Below are positions 52,586-63,116 of a stretch of DNA of 64,000 nt, piece after piece. Under the pieces are notes generated by a model. It was not told where the DNA came from and searched no databases. It saw only the letters and a program-made list of their open reading frames with translations. The stretch's first letter is position 1; each line of letters starts with the position of its first letter. Source of the DNA: Rachicladosporium sp. CCFEE 5018 (Eukaryota > Ascomycota > Dothideomycetes > Cladosporiales > Cladosporiaceae); NCBI GenBank assembly GCA_002077045.2, contig KZ111152.1, positions 794,941 to 858,940 of the forward strand. Direction: 5' to 3'. The position numbers and the translations under genes are program-made.

Positions 52586-54579
52586 ATGGCCATCCAACAG
52601 TACCTCAGCGTTCCAGTCGTAGACTGGCAGTCAGCGGTCATCAACGTGGTCATAGTGCTGTTCGGTATTCTTGTACTGCGAAACCTCACGCGATCGAAGG
52701 ACGAAGATGAGGTCACGTTCTCGGTACCAGTGCCTGAGCAGTGTCGACCTGGGTGGGAGGGCAAGGTCTTGCAGGACCCTGCGATCAAGGCATGTATCAA
52801 TAATCAAGTACTTGAGAAATACTGAGACAGATTGCAATGCTGACTTGCACAAGGTTTCTGGCAGCACAGCAATTCAATGCTACAGCCCGGCCACGGGCCA
52901 GCTACTCGGCCTCGTGAATCCCAGCACGCCAGACGGCATCGATCGCGCAGTGGCAAAGGCCGCGAAGGCGCAGATTGAATGGGCTCAGAGTACATTTGTC
53001 CAGCGAAGACAAGTCCTGCGTTCGCTTCTGAAGTACGTTTCCTCCTAGCACACCACTCGTCAAGATCTTTACTGATCAGGTAGCTTTGTTCTTGACAACC
53101 AAGACACCATCGTCCGCGCTGCTTGTCTCGATAGCGGCAAGACTCGCGTCGACGGAGTCCTCGGGGAGATTTTCGTGACGGCTGAGAAACTCAAATGGAC
53201 TCTCAATCACGGAGAGAAGGCATTGAAGCCGGAGCGAAGGCCGTCGAACCGGCTTATGTTCTACAAGAAGAACGAGGTACGGTATGAGCCGATGGGCGTC
53301 GTTGCGTCTTGTGTAAGCTGGAAGTAAGTCCAACCGTCCGCATGATTGTGTGGGAAGGTCACTGACAGGAAGCAGCTACCCTTTACACAATTTACTCGGC
53401 CCCGTGATCAGTGCGCTATTCGCCGGGAATGCCATCATTGTCAAGTGCAGCGAGCAGACTGCTTGGTCGTCGCAGTACTTTGTTAACATTGCGCGCTCTG
53501 CTCTGGTTGCTTGCGGTCATGAGCCGGATCTGGTCCAAGTCCTTGCATGCTGGCCACAGACAGCGGGACACTTCACATCGCATCCGGGCATCAGTCATCT
53601 TACCTTCATTGGCAGCAAACCCGTAGCACACGAGGTACTCAAGAGTGCAGCAAAGTCACTGACACCTGTCTGCGTCGAGCTAGGAGGTAAAGATGCGGCG
53701 ATCGTGCTGGATCACCCTACAGGTAAGGCGAGCTCGGAATCCGAGATGCAGCGCGTCACGAGCATCATTATGCGAGGCTTCTTCCAGTCATCAGGACAGA
53801 ACTGCATCGGCATGGAGCGAGTAATAGCCATGCCCATCGCCTATAACAGGTTGATCACTCTCCTCACCCCTCGCATCCAAGCCCTACGCTCGGGTCCGGA
53901 CCTCGACCTCCCTGTCGGCCAGCAAGTTGATGTCGGCGCTATGATCTCCTCGGCCTCTTTCGACAGACTCGAGTCTTTAGTCTCCCAAGCAGTCGCCCAA
54001 GGCGCCCGCCTACTAGCTGGTGGTAGGCGGCTCACACATCACCTTCATTCTGCAGGCCATTACTTTCAGCCCACCCTTCTAGTAGATGTCACGTCCTCGA
54101 TGCGTATAGCTCAAGAAGAGCTCTTCGCGCCCATCTGCATACTCATGCGCGCCGACTCCCCATCCCATGCCGTGGAGATCACCAACAGCACGATCTATGG
54201 TCTTGGCTGCAGTGTCTTCGGTCCTACAGGCAGCTCTACGGCGCGAGCGCAGCTCGAGTGGGTCACACAGCGGGTCAAGACAGGTATGGTGGCTGTCAAT
54301 GACTTCGCTGTGTTCTATGCGGTGCAATTGCCTTTTGGAGGCGTGGGGAACAGCGGTTACGGACGCTTCGCTGGAGAGGAGGGACTGAGAAGTCTTTGCA
54401 ATGTCAAGAGCGTCTGCTCTGATCGATGGCCCGGGCTGATCAAGACTGCGATACCTGGCAAGCTGGACTACCCAATGGGTGAGGGTGCGTACGGTATGGG
54501 AAAAGGGGTGATTGAGTTTGGGTATGGTGAGAGCTTGGGTAGGATCGTGGCGGGGATCAGACGCATGATTGGAGTGTGA
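52586..54579 (+). CDS. MSC7: MSC7-type aldehyde dehydrogenase with N-terminal membrane segment (copy A)
   Basis: A 608-residue protein in four exons: 52586-52789, 52854-53032, 53084-53323 and 53376-54579. Exon 1 encodes a membrane helix (AVINVVIVLFGILVLRNL), so the enzyme is probably membrane-anchored. The catalytic domain starts near AIQCYSPATGQLLGLVNP. The general-base Glu is in ELGGKDAAIVLD and the nucleophile Cys in QSSGQNCIGMERV. The order and the membrane start match yeast Msc7 and its fungal relatives, whose substrate is unclear. Intron 1 starts with GC (AAG|GCATGT), ends CAAG and is required to join DPAIK to VSGSTAIQC. The other introns are GT-AG, 51 and 52 bp. Confidence 0.92.
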
Positions 54580-55045
54580 CAAGTCGAGCTGCACGGCGAG
54601 ACGAGATTGCTGGATGCATTCTAACGGCTTGCCACGGATGCGCAGGAGCTATCAACGATACTCCCGCGTGAATAGAAGCAAAGGGCACGACTCGGCTCGG
54701 CGACGGCACGTTGGCGCAAGCGATGTGGTAAGACTACTATGTCTTGCAGCAGCATCGACCACTGGCAAGCGTTTAAGCAACCGACCTGCACGAGCTCTCG
54801 ATAGGACGTGCAGAAACTTGCGCAACAGCTCAGAGCTGCCTCTGCAGATTCGAAACCGACCTTCGTGTCGCTGCCAATGACATACTATTCCACATCTCCC
54901 TACTGCGACCAGCTTCAAGGGATGCTCTCACGTCGTTAGATCGGCCTGGTCAAGTAAAGAATCGTGAGTGGCTGCATGAATGCAGAAGGTTCAGCGCTTG
55001 AGAAAGGCGCTGTGGGATGTAGACCCGACTGAACGGCGTTGGAGC
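54580..55045. other. 3' flank of MSC7 copy A up to the gap
   Basis: 466 bp, near-identical to 61557-62022. No gene supported; the short open frames in it are conserved only because the whole segment is duplicated. Confidence 0.55.
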
Positions 55046-55145
55046 NNNNNNNNNNNNNNNNNNNNNNNNNNNNNNNNNNNNNNNNNNNNNNNNNNNNNNN
55101 NNNNNNNNNNNNNNNNNNNNNNNNNNNNNNNNNNNNNNNNNNNNN
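55046..55145. other. Assembly gap, 100 N, exactly between repeat copies
   Basis: A run of exactly 100 N. Copy A ends at its left edge and copy B begins at its right edge. Confidence 0.99.
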
Positions 55146-55147
55146 TC

Positions 55148-55759
55148 GAGTCCATGCTACCGAACAGGTGGCCTTATGACGAAACCGCTGTAGACTCCAT
55201 GGCAGAGATGGCGCACGCTGGTCTCAAGGCCGCCATCGCCGACAACTGTTCGCCAGTGGTCACCCAGCTGTCTCGGTACTCACTCGGGCAAGCCACGAAA
55301 CTTTTGCGCGCCGCTGTGATCGACCATGGCTGCGACGAGGGCACTGTCTCCGCGTTGGTGAGAGACGGTGTCGTCTACTTCGAAGGCGAGATGGACAATC
55401 TTCGGGGACGTCTGGATGAGGGCGAGATCGACATTGAGGATGTTACGCCTGCTTGTGAGATCGACTTCTACGACGTCCAGCTGAGAGACTGGGCGAATGC
55501 GGCCAAGAAACGCGGCGACGACAAGAGCACGTGGCTGATGGAGCTTATGGGTGAAGCTGCACGGTCTGTGGACGATCTTCACGCTAAGTTGATCGACGAT
55601 TACCAACACGATAGTATTGACGATGATGGTCCTACTTACGACAGTGATGAAGACTGCGATGGTGGCAACAATAATGACGGGCCTCCATGCCTCCGCAGGG
55701 ATTTGCTTAAGAAGCGAAGAGCCTGGTTCGGGAACTGGGGTCATGCGTGGCTCTACTGA
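55148..55759 (+). CDS. C-terminal fragment of the lineage-specific protein (copy B)
   Basis: 203 codons plus stop, reading from ESMLPNRWPYDETAVDSM to the acidic end and WFGNWGHAWLY. It matches residues 227-429 of the 47450 product with a few substitutions (for example K to N in the CSPVV block and F to L before the last Tyr). The 5' part is absent because the gap precedes it, so it is impossible to say if this gene is whole or truncated in the genome. Confidence 0.7.
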   Translation, partial: ESMLPNRWPYDETAVDSMAEMAHAGLKAAIADNCSPVVTQLSRYSLGQATKLLRAAVIDHGCDEGTVSALVRDGVVYFEGEMDNLRGRLDEGEIDIEDVTPACEIDFYDVQLRDWANAAKKRGDDKSTWLMELMGEAARSVDDLHAKLIDDYQHDSIDDDGPTYDSDEDCDGGNNNDGPPCLRRDLLKKRRAWFGNWGHAWLY

Positions 55760-56194
55760 AAGAAACAGTGGACGTGCGAAAGGGGGAACTGTACGGTGGC
55801 ATGGCTGTAGAACAACGTGGCTGTATGATTAACGGCAGAAGAAGGCAGCTGTATTGCTAGACGTGAGACATCGCTGGAGCGAAGTAGCTCGCGACTTGAT
55901 GAGATAGATGATGATATGCAAGTCGCTCTGACTTGCGATCTGTGCACAAATACATTGCAGCGTGCGCACTGACACCAACGGAGGATTGTTCGTGAAGGAG
56001 TGAATGGAATGTTCCTTGCTTTATACGTCGAGCTAACACTGTCGTACCCATGCATGCGCCAGCGGCCGACTGGGCAGTCGTACGCGGTCCAGCTTCTTTG
56101 CATCGTGCAGACCGTGGCGGTGTCCCGTACGATACTCGCGGCTTCTGCACTCAATCACTCCTTCCGAACATCAGAGTCCCGATAAGCAGCCACT
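55760..56194. other. Convergent 3' region, copy B
   Basis: Counterpart of 48793-49227 with single-base differences only. Nothing recognised. Confidence 0.5.
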
Positions 56195-56805
56195 CTATGC
56201 GCTCGCCTTAGCCGCGGCGAACGACTTGCGGTGCTGAAAGCGAACCTGTCCATCACGTTAGTGCCACATCCCGAAGTCACCCTTGCTCCACACCCCTGGA
56301 TCAACATACCTGCTTCTTCAGCCTCATCGCCTTGAACCTCTCGAAGTCGTTCAACTCCCGTCTCCTCATCGTCTTCGCCTTGTTGAGCGCGTACGTGCTC
56401 TTGTTCCACGTTCCCTCAACCTCTTGTGCCTGCCACAACTTCTGTAGCGCAGCGGACCCGGCGCCTCGTGGGAGCTTCTCGATGACGATGCGTGTGAGGG
56501 AGAGAGCGGCGAGAGGGGAGGAGTGGCGCGGGACGAGCAGATCTTTCGATTCGGAGGGGCCTTCAACAAGGACCTGCGGTGGAAAGTATGTTAGTATGTG
56601 TCGACTTGGCTTATACATATCCTCCATGCGCCCATCTTTCTGCGTGGGAGATGGTCCATGGGGACCATGGCGAACGTACGCGCTTGTGATCAATGATCTC
56701 GACAATCGCCGCGAGTCTGCCAGCGAAAGGACCGTTGCTGAAGAGCACCACACGGCCCACCTCCACCATCCTCCATTGGCTTGCTACGACGCTTGCCTCG
56801 CCCAT
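56195..56805 (-). CDS. RPL14: 60S ribosomal protein eL14 (copy B)
   Basis: Exons 56680-56805, 56310-56573 and 56195-56245 give a 146-residue protein equal to copy A or nearly so. Intron 1 is 106 bp and its interior (about 56590-56672) does not resemble copy A, although the splice sites do. Because it is one base longer, retention would shift the frame here, unlike copy A. It contains a small palindrome, ATGGTCC at 56651-56657 and GGACCAT at 56662-56668. Both copies look functional. Confidence 0.94.
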
Positions 56806-57247
56806 CGTGTCGGTATGTGTTGGGTCTGTATGCGTCCTTAGTACTCCAGCGCTTCAATGAGTGTTAGATCCAAAGTTCGTACCGTCGTGGGAGTGTCGTG
56901 AGAATTGTCGATATCGCTGGTGTCGGACTGACGTTCGCGGGCTCGGATTCACAAAGTGTGTGTCTTGGCATTTTCGAGTGGAATAGAGCGGCGGTTGCTG
57001 CCGGCGCTAAGGATTTCGCAGCCGAGCTCAGTTTGTGCGGCAGAGCCGGGGACAGCGACGACGTCTGGAGCTGTGTAGCGGAGTTGAGATCACCATAGCG
57101 ATATCACTGGTAAGTCGAGATTGCCAGTCATACATATCAAGTGCGAAGCTTGATTGCGCATCCCTTGTGGCACAGCTGAGTCCAGGTTCAAAGACCTCTC
57201 ACTGACCGCATTGCCAGTCCTTTCATTCCTACTCACAACCACCCATC
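56806..57247. other. Divergent promoter eL14 / NAC-alpha, copy B
   Basis: 442 bp; nearly the same as 49838-50288 with a short deletion near 57100. Confidence 0.55.
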
Positions 57248-57927
57248 ATGGCCAACCCACGTGTCGAAGAGATCATTGACGAGCCGGAGAAGGATGTCGA
57301 GGTTCAGGACGGATCGGACTCGGACGACTCGGACGACAATGAGGGAGGAGAGGCATCGATCCCCGCAGGTGCTTCCGTAGCAGTCCACAGCAGGAACGAG
57401 AAGAAGGCGCGCAAGGCGATCGCCAAGCTCGGTCTCAAGCACGTTGAGGGCATCACACGTGTCACTCTGCGGAGACCAAAGAACATCCTCTTCGTGATCA
57501 GCCAGCCAGAGGTGTACAAGAGCCCGAACAGCAACACCTGGATGTATGTACTTGACCGAAGAGGCGTAGAAGTTGCGGAACAGGATCACTGACAGCATAT
57601 CGCAGCATCTTCGGCGAAGCCAAGATCGAGGACCTCAACTCCCAAGCCCAGGCCTCCGCCGCCCAGCAACTCGCCGCACAGTCCGCCAACGACCACTCCG
57701 GCCACGACCACTCCCACGACGGCGACAAGGGCAAGGCGATCGAGGGCGGTGATAAGAAGGTCGAGGAGGATGAGGATGATGGGGAGGAAGTCGACGACAC
57801 TGGACTCGAGGCCAAGGACATTGAGCTTGTCATGGCGCAGGCCAGTGTCAGCCGGAAGAAGGCAGTCAAGGCGCTGAAGGAGAACGACAATGACATTGTG
57901 AACAGTATCATGGCGCTGTCGATATAG
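57248..57927 (+). CDS. EGD2: Nascent polypeptide-associated complex subunit alpha (copy B)
   Basis: Exons 57248-57543 and 57606-57927 (intron 62 bp) encode 205 residues, apparently identical in protein to copy A; the nucleotide changes I saw are synonymous or intronic (for example GAT/GAC in the acidic region). All NAC-domain and UBA-region features listed for copy A are kept. Selection or recent copying has held this gene unchanged. Confidence 0.95.
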
Positions 57928-58437
57928 ACGTGGCCGAGCTTCAATGGTCCTCAAGAGCCCAAACTTTCACGGTGGTGGCATGGTCGTGAGCGAGCTACGA
58001 CACGGCTAGAGCAGCTTTCCGTATAGCATGAGCGAAACATACAAGTTCTGCTCCAATGTACCAGCACGTGCTGTGCATCAGCACACGATCATAAGGATGG
58101 TGATTGTAACTGACAAGGAGGCACTCCGGTGGAAGTCCTTGAACTTTTTTGCAACGTGGTTGTGTGCCGTTTTAGCTACCACCCCTGAAACCATACCGCG
58201 CTGTGCCTTGCGCCGACATTGACTCATGGTGATGCTAACGGATCGTCTGTATGCAGAGTCGCTTGGTCGTAGACTCGCAAAAGTACATGTACCGTAATGA
58301 TCTGACATTTTGTGACAAAAGTCTCGGTGCCACAGCGCGAACTTCTGTCGCGAATACCCGAGCTTCGAACCTCAATGGCAAAGCCCTGGCCTTGAAACTC
58401 GCTGTCACTCACTCCTATCCACTCCATCACCCTCACA
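57928..58437. other. Intergenic NAC-alpha to ATP7, copy B
   Basis: 510 bp; aligns end to end with 50969-51478. Nothing recognised. Confidence 0.5.
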
Positions 58438-59202
58438 ATGGCGGCCTCAACGGTATGTGTACTCCATCGTATCAGCTATCACGACGTGCAGTCCCCCTTC
58501 TGCGCTCCCCGCCGCACCGGAACTCTCTTTCCCCAGCCCATGCACTAACACCCCCTCCCCCTTCTAGCGCAGCGCGGCCCTGAAACTCGACTGGGCCACC
58601 CTTCCAACCAAGCTCGGCCTAAAAGGCACCACCGCCACGGCCCTCCAAACCTTCAAAAAGCGCAACGACGACGCCCGCCGTAAAGTGCAGATCCTCGCCG
58701 AGCAGCCCTCAACCGTCGACTTCAGCCACTACCGCTCAGTGCTCAAGAACACGGCAATCGTGGACGACTTGGAGAAGCAGTTTAGCAGCTTCCAGGTCAA
58801 GAAGTACGATGTCAGTCGTCAGATCAAGGCGCTAGATGCGTTTGAGGCGCAGGCTGTGAAGAGCGCGGAGGAGACGAAGACGAAGGTTGATGAGGAGTTA
58901 AAGGATTTGGAGAAGACGTTGAAGAATATTGAGACGGCGAGGCCGTTTGAGGATTTGACTGTGGTATGTATCCGCAAAGAGCGAGCCGAACTGCGTTGCA
59001 GTCGCGTGATATGGAAGTTGACCGTTTTGCAGGATGAGGTTGTGGCTGCGCGTCCTGACATCGACACTCGCGTCGAGCAGCTCGTGTCCAAGGGTCGCTG
59101 GCAAGTGCCGGGCTACAAGGTAAGTCACTCGACTGTGGCCCCTAATTTGACTCGCGCTGACATATGTTACAGGAGAAATTCGGCGACCTTTCTGTCTTGT
59201 AG
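58438..59202 (+). CDS. ATP7: ATP synthase subunit d, mitochondrial (copy B)
   Basis: Exons 58438-58452, 58568-58963, 59033-59119 and 59173-59202 give 175 residues with the same blocks as copy A. Exonic changes are mostly silent (third-position), while introns 2 and 3 (58964-59032 and 59120-59172) differ strongly from copy A. The gene is intact. Confidence 0.94.
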
Positions 59203-59562
59203 ACGGCGTAGAATTGGCTGTAGTATCGTAGCGAGTGTATATATCCACCAGGTAGACCGCGTGACCGTTGAGACGGGTTTCCCGATCAAAGTGCGTTCAG
59301 TCTCTGTAGATCTCGATGCTCTTGACTCTGCTCTTGCACCATCTGACCTTTCGCGTAAATTACCCTCTTGCCTCCACCACTGTCCGTCTGATGACCTTGT
59401 GCAATGTGCTCTCGACATGTCTCACCACATTGAATGCTAGGAAGTGGACCAGATTGCCATACGGCTCATGTTAGCGACATCCAGCCTACCGTACATGAGG
59501 TACTAAGTAAGCTAGCCGTTGGCTTTCACCTTCCTGCAACCCGCGATCAACTTCGTGCAGAC
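59203..59562. other. Intergenic ATP7 to MSC7, copy B
   Basis: 360 bp. After the first 60 bases it no longer aligns clearly with copy A. No gene supported; an open frame here is readthrough from ATP7 introns. Confidence 0.55.
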
Positions 59563-61556
59563 ATGGCGATCCAACAATACCTCAGCGTCCCGGTTGTAGA
59601 CTCGAAGACAGCAGTCATCAACGTGCTCATAGTGCTGGTAGGCGTCCTTGTGCTACGGCACCTGACACGGTCAACGGACGAAGATGCTGTCACATTCTCG
59701 GTCCCTGTGCCTGAGCAGTGCAGACCCGGATGGGAGGGCAGAGTCTTACGAGACCCTGCGATCAAGGCACGTTTGACTACTTGATACAGACGTGTCGCTT
59801 GCGGAAAATCCACCACTGACGTGCAGCAGATTTTTGGAAGCACAGCGATACAATGCTACAGCCCGGCCACGGGCCAGCTACTCGGGCTCGTGAACCCCAG
59901 CACTCCCGATGGCATCGATCGCGCAGTTGCAAAGGCTGCGAAGGCGCAGACTGAATGGGCTCAGACTACATTTGCCCAGCGAAGGCAAGTTCTCCGTTCG
60001 CTCCTGAAGTACGTTTTCCTGTTATCACACCGCTCGTCAGGGGTCCTGCTGATGAGGTAGCTTTGTTCTCGACAACCAAGACACTATCGTTCGCGCCGCT
60101 TGTCTCGACAGTGGGAAAACTCGCGTGGACGGGGTTCTCGGGGAGATTTTCGTGACGGCTGAGAAACTCAAATGGACTCTCAATCACGGAGAGAAGGCAC
60201 TGAAGCCGGAGCGAAGGCCGTCGAACCGGCTGATGTTCTACAAGAAGAACGAGGTACGGTATGAGCCGATGGGCGTCGTTGCGTCTTGTGTAAGCTGGAA
60301 GTAAGTCAAATTGTCGGTATGAGTGTATGGGAAGATCACTGACAGGAAGCAGCTACCCTTTGCACAATCTACTCGGCCCCGTGATCAGTGCGCTATTCGC
60401 CGGGAATGCCATCATTGTCAAGTGCAGCGAGCAGACTGCTTGGTCGTCGCAGTACTTTGTCAACATCGCGCGCTCTGCTCTGGTTGCTTGCGGTCATGAG
60501 CCAGATCTGGTCCAAGTCCTTGCATGCTGGCCACAGACATCGAGACACTTCACATCGCATCCGGGCATCAGTCATCTCACCTTCATTGGCAGCAAACCCG
60601 TAGCACACGAGGTACTCAAGAGTGCAGCAAAGTCACTGACACCTGTCTGCGTCGAGCTAGGAGGTAAAGATGCGGCGATCGTGCTGGATCACCCTACAGG
60701 TAAGGCGAGCTCGGAATCCGAGATGCAGCGCGTCACGAGCATCATTATGCGAGGCTTCTTCCAGTCATCAGGACAGAACTGCATCGGCATGGAGCGAGTA
60801 ATAGCCATGCCCATCGCCTATAACAGGTTGATCACTCTCCTCACCCCTCGCATCCAAGCCCTACGCTCGGGTCCGGACCTCGACCTCCCTGTCGGCCAGC
60901 AAGTTGACGTCGGCGCTATGATCTCCTCGGCCTCTTTCGACAGACTCGAGTCTTTAGTCTCCCAAGCAGTCGCCCAAGGCGCCCGTCTACTAGCTGGTGG
61001 CAGGCGGCTTACACATCACCTTCATTCTGCAGGCCACTACTTTCAGCCCACCCTTCTAGTAGATGTCACGTCCTCGATGCGTATAGCTCAAGAAGAGCTC
61101 TTCGCGCCCATCTGCATACTCATGCGCGCCGACTCCCCATCCCACGCCGTGGAGATTACCAACAGCACGATCTATGGTCTTGGCTGCAGTGTCTTCGGTC
61201 CTACAGGCAACTCTGCGGCGCGAGTGCAGCTCGAGTGGGTCACACAGCGGGTCAAGACAGGTATGGTGGCTGTCAATGACTTTGCTGTTTTCTACGCGGT
61301 GCAGCTGCCCTTTGGGGGCGTTGGGAACAGTGGGTACGGACGATTCGCTGGCGAAGAGGGTCTGAGGAGCCTCTGTAACATCAAGAGTGTGTGCTCTGAT
61401 CGATGGCCGGGGCTGATCAAGACTGCTATACCTGGCAAGCTGGACTACCCAATGGGTGAGGGTGCGTACGGTATGGGAAAAGGGGTGATTGAGTTTGGGT
61501 ATGGTGAGAGCTTGGGTAGGATCGTGGCGGGCATCAGACGCATGATTGGAGTGTGA
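59563..61556 (+). CDS. MSC7: MSC7-type aldehyde dehydrogenase (copy B)
   Basis: Exons 59563-59766, 59830-60008, 60061-60300 and 60353-61556 give 608 residues. Glu (ELGGKDA) and Cys (SSGQNCIG) active-site motifs are kept. Intron 1 again begins with GC (AAG|GCACGT); I place its acceptor at CAGCAG|ATT (59829), giving IKIFGSTAIQC, parallel to copy A. Exon 1 differs from copy A at 11 of 68 residues, including the membrane helix (INVLIVLVGVLVLRHL). Exon 4 differs at only 6 of about 401. Both copies look functional. Confidence 0.92.
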
Positions 61557-62224
61557 TAAGTCGAGCTGCACGGCGAGACGAGATTGCTGGATGCATTCTA
61601 ACGCCTTGCCACGGATGCGCAGGAGCTATCAACGATACTCCCGCGTGAATAGAAGCAAAGGGCACGACTCGGCTCGGCGACGGCACGTTGGCGCAAGCGA
61701 TGTGGTAAGACTACTATGTCTTGCAGCAGCATCGACCACTGGCAAGCGTTTAAGCAACCGACCTGCACGAGCTCTCGATAGGACGTGCAGAAACTTGCGC
61801 AACAGCGCAGAGCTGCCTCTGCAGATTCGAAACCGACCTTCGTGTCGCTGCCAATGACATACTGTTCCACAGCTCCCTACTGCGACCAGCTTCAAGGGAT
61901 GCTCTCACGTCGTTAGATCGGTCTGGTCAAGTAAAGAATCGTGAGTGGCTGCATGAATGCAGAAGGTTCAGCGCTTGAGAAAGGCGCTGTGGGATGTAGA
62001 CCCGACTGAACGGCGTTGGAGCCACGACTGCTATGCTACTGTTCCGTCTGATCTCCGCGCTCGCGGGATGCATGATCCCATTCCCAACAGAAAGGTGGTA
62101 TAAAGTAAGTTTCCTCGCTTCAGCTTCTCCTGTCTTTCTTCAAGCTCTCACATATCAGCGCTCAGAACTCTCAGGCAATCTACACTTCAGTTCTCGCCAG
62201 TCTCGATCAACAAGAACCATCAAC
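61557..62224. other. 3' flank of MSC7 copy B, repeat end, and metallothionein promoter
   Basis: The duplicated part ends at 62022. The rest (62023-62224) is unique and carries a TATA box and pyrimidine-rich leader for the next gene. Confidence 0.6.
62099..62104 (+). promoter_or_regulatory. TATA box of the metallothionein-like gene
   Basis: TATAAA at 62099-62104, 121 bp before the ATG at 62225, with a pyrimidine-rich leader (CTTCAGCTTCTCC-type) between. Position fits a strongly inducible fungal promoter. Confidence 0.5.
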
Positions 62225-62350
62225 ATGGGTGCCTGCGGTTCTTGCTCCAACGACGCTTGCTCTTGCGCTGAAGGGAGCTGCACTTGCGTATGTGCTCGCT
62301 ATCCAGCACATCTCCGTCGTCGTAAGCTTACTGACAAGGAGCAGAAATAA
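62225..62350 (+). CDS. Small metallothionein-like Cys-rich peptide
   Basis: Two exons, 62225-62287 and 62345-62350, joined by a 57-bp GT-AG intron with a CTGAC branch site, give 22 residues. They begin MGACGSCSNDACSCAEG, with Cys at positions 4, 7, 12, 14, 19 and 21, that is C-x2-C, C-x-C and C-x-C, and no aromatic or large hydrophobic residue. This is the composition of fungal copper metallothioneins, which are about 25 residues with 7 Cys. An alternative acceptor at 62338 would add Glu-Gln before the final Lys. If unspliced, the frame would add 20 residues including one more Cys. Context ATCAACATGG supports the start. Confidence 0.65.
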   Translation: MGACGSCSNDACSCAEGSCTCVCARYPAHLRRRKLTDKEQK

Positions 62351-63116
62351 GAACAGCATCTCAGCCCCTCGTCATGAAGGAGGAGATGCATGAAGAGGGT
62401 CGTTGAAGGTTTGCGGTGGAAGTCCTGCTAGGATGACGGGGAGGTGGGAGATAGAGGAGATACTCAACATATGGAAGGACTCTGCTTCTGCTCAAATGCT
62501 GCTTTCATCGACTCCGGCTACGTATCTGTGCAGAAGCCAATAGCACTACCGGAGCCAGTCATCGTCAATGTCTTCAATTGTAGGATCAGCATTTGACCTC
62601 CTTACGCTATGGCCGTCAGCACCGGTTCACGAAGCTCGCAGCCCGGAGTGCAGCCCTCAGCCCATATGAGATATGCCGATCATCTGAGGACAACAAAATG
62701 GAGTAACGCAGCTGCCTTCCCTGATTTGTTGGGGACTTTGTATGGTTATAGAAGTGGCCATCAAGGTCAAGCCATCGAGGTGTCGTCCATCGAGTGCAGG
62801 AGCTCCTTTCTCGTAATTGTGCAAAACGCGCCGGTTTTGTACATTCACCAAAATCGAGGTCGGCCATGCATCACATTTACCCGAGGGACTGTATGAACGT
62901 CATGGTGCTCGTGCTGCCCCACTGCGGGCATGGCACGCATGGCACTGACGTGTGACTGCGGTACATAGTCACGAGAGCAGGCTGTATATAACCTCTGATA
63001 GTAATAGTGAGTCCGGAGTAGGAGCAACCTGAAACATCATCCAATCGACTCATCCCACCTCCAACAGTGAAAGGTCATCAATCCCGAAGCCAAAGTCCCA
63101 CCTCATCGACTTCAAC
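62351..63116. other. Intergenic
   Basis: About 770 bp. It holds the next gene's TATA element. Open frames near 62600-62900 on both strands are not convincing. Confidence 0.5.
62985..62991 (+). promoter_or_regulatory. TATA-like element of the 80-residue protein gene
   Basis: TATATAA at 62985-62991, 126 bp before the ATG at 63117. The spacing is nearly the same as for the neighbouring metallothionein-like gene. Confidence 0.4.

Larger units (their letters stand above)
48179..55045. repeat. Direct repeat copy A (about 6.87 kb)
   Basis: The sequence from 48179 to 55045 is repeated at 55146-62022. The offset is 6967 at the left, 6959 around NAC-alpha, and 6977 at the right, the changes reflecting small indels. 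It contains the 3' end of the 47450 gene, eL14, NAC-alpha, ATP7 and MSC7. Copy A ends exactly at a 100-N gap. Confidence 0.95.
55146..62022. repeat. Direct repeat copy B (about 6.88 kb)
   Basis: Second copy of 48179-55045, same orientation. It starts inside the lineage-specific gene and ends at the string GGAGC (62018-62022), matching the last bases before the gap in copy A. The unique sequence after 62022 has no counterpart in copy A because of the gap. Confidence 0.95.

Noticed and set aside
58685..59440. 251-codon frame in ATP7 copy B
   Set aside because: Readthrough of ATP7 introns 2 and 3; splicing gives the conserved protein, equal to copy A.
61557..61870. Small open frame conserved after MSC7 in both copies
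   Set aside because: Conservation is explained by the duplication; the frames on both strands are equally open.
48179..62022. Transposon-mediated duplication
   Set aside because: No terminal repeats, target-site duplications, transposase or reverse transcriptase seen at either end.
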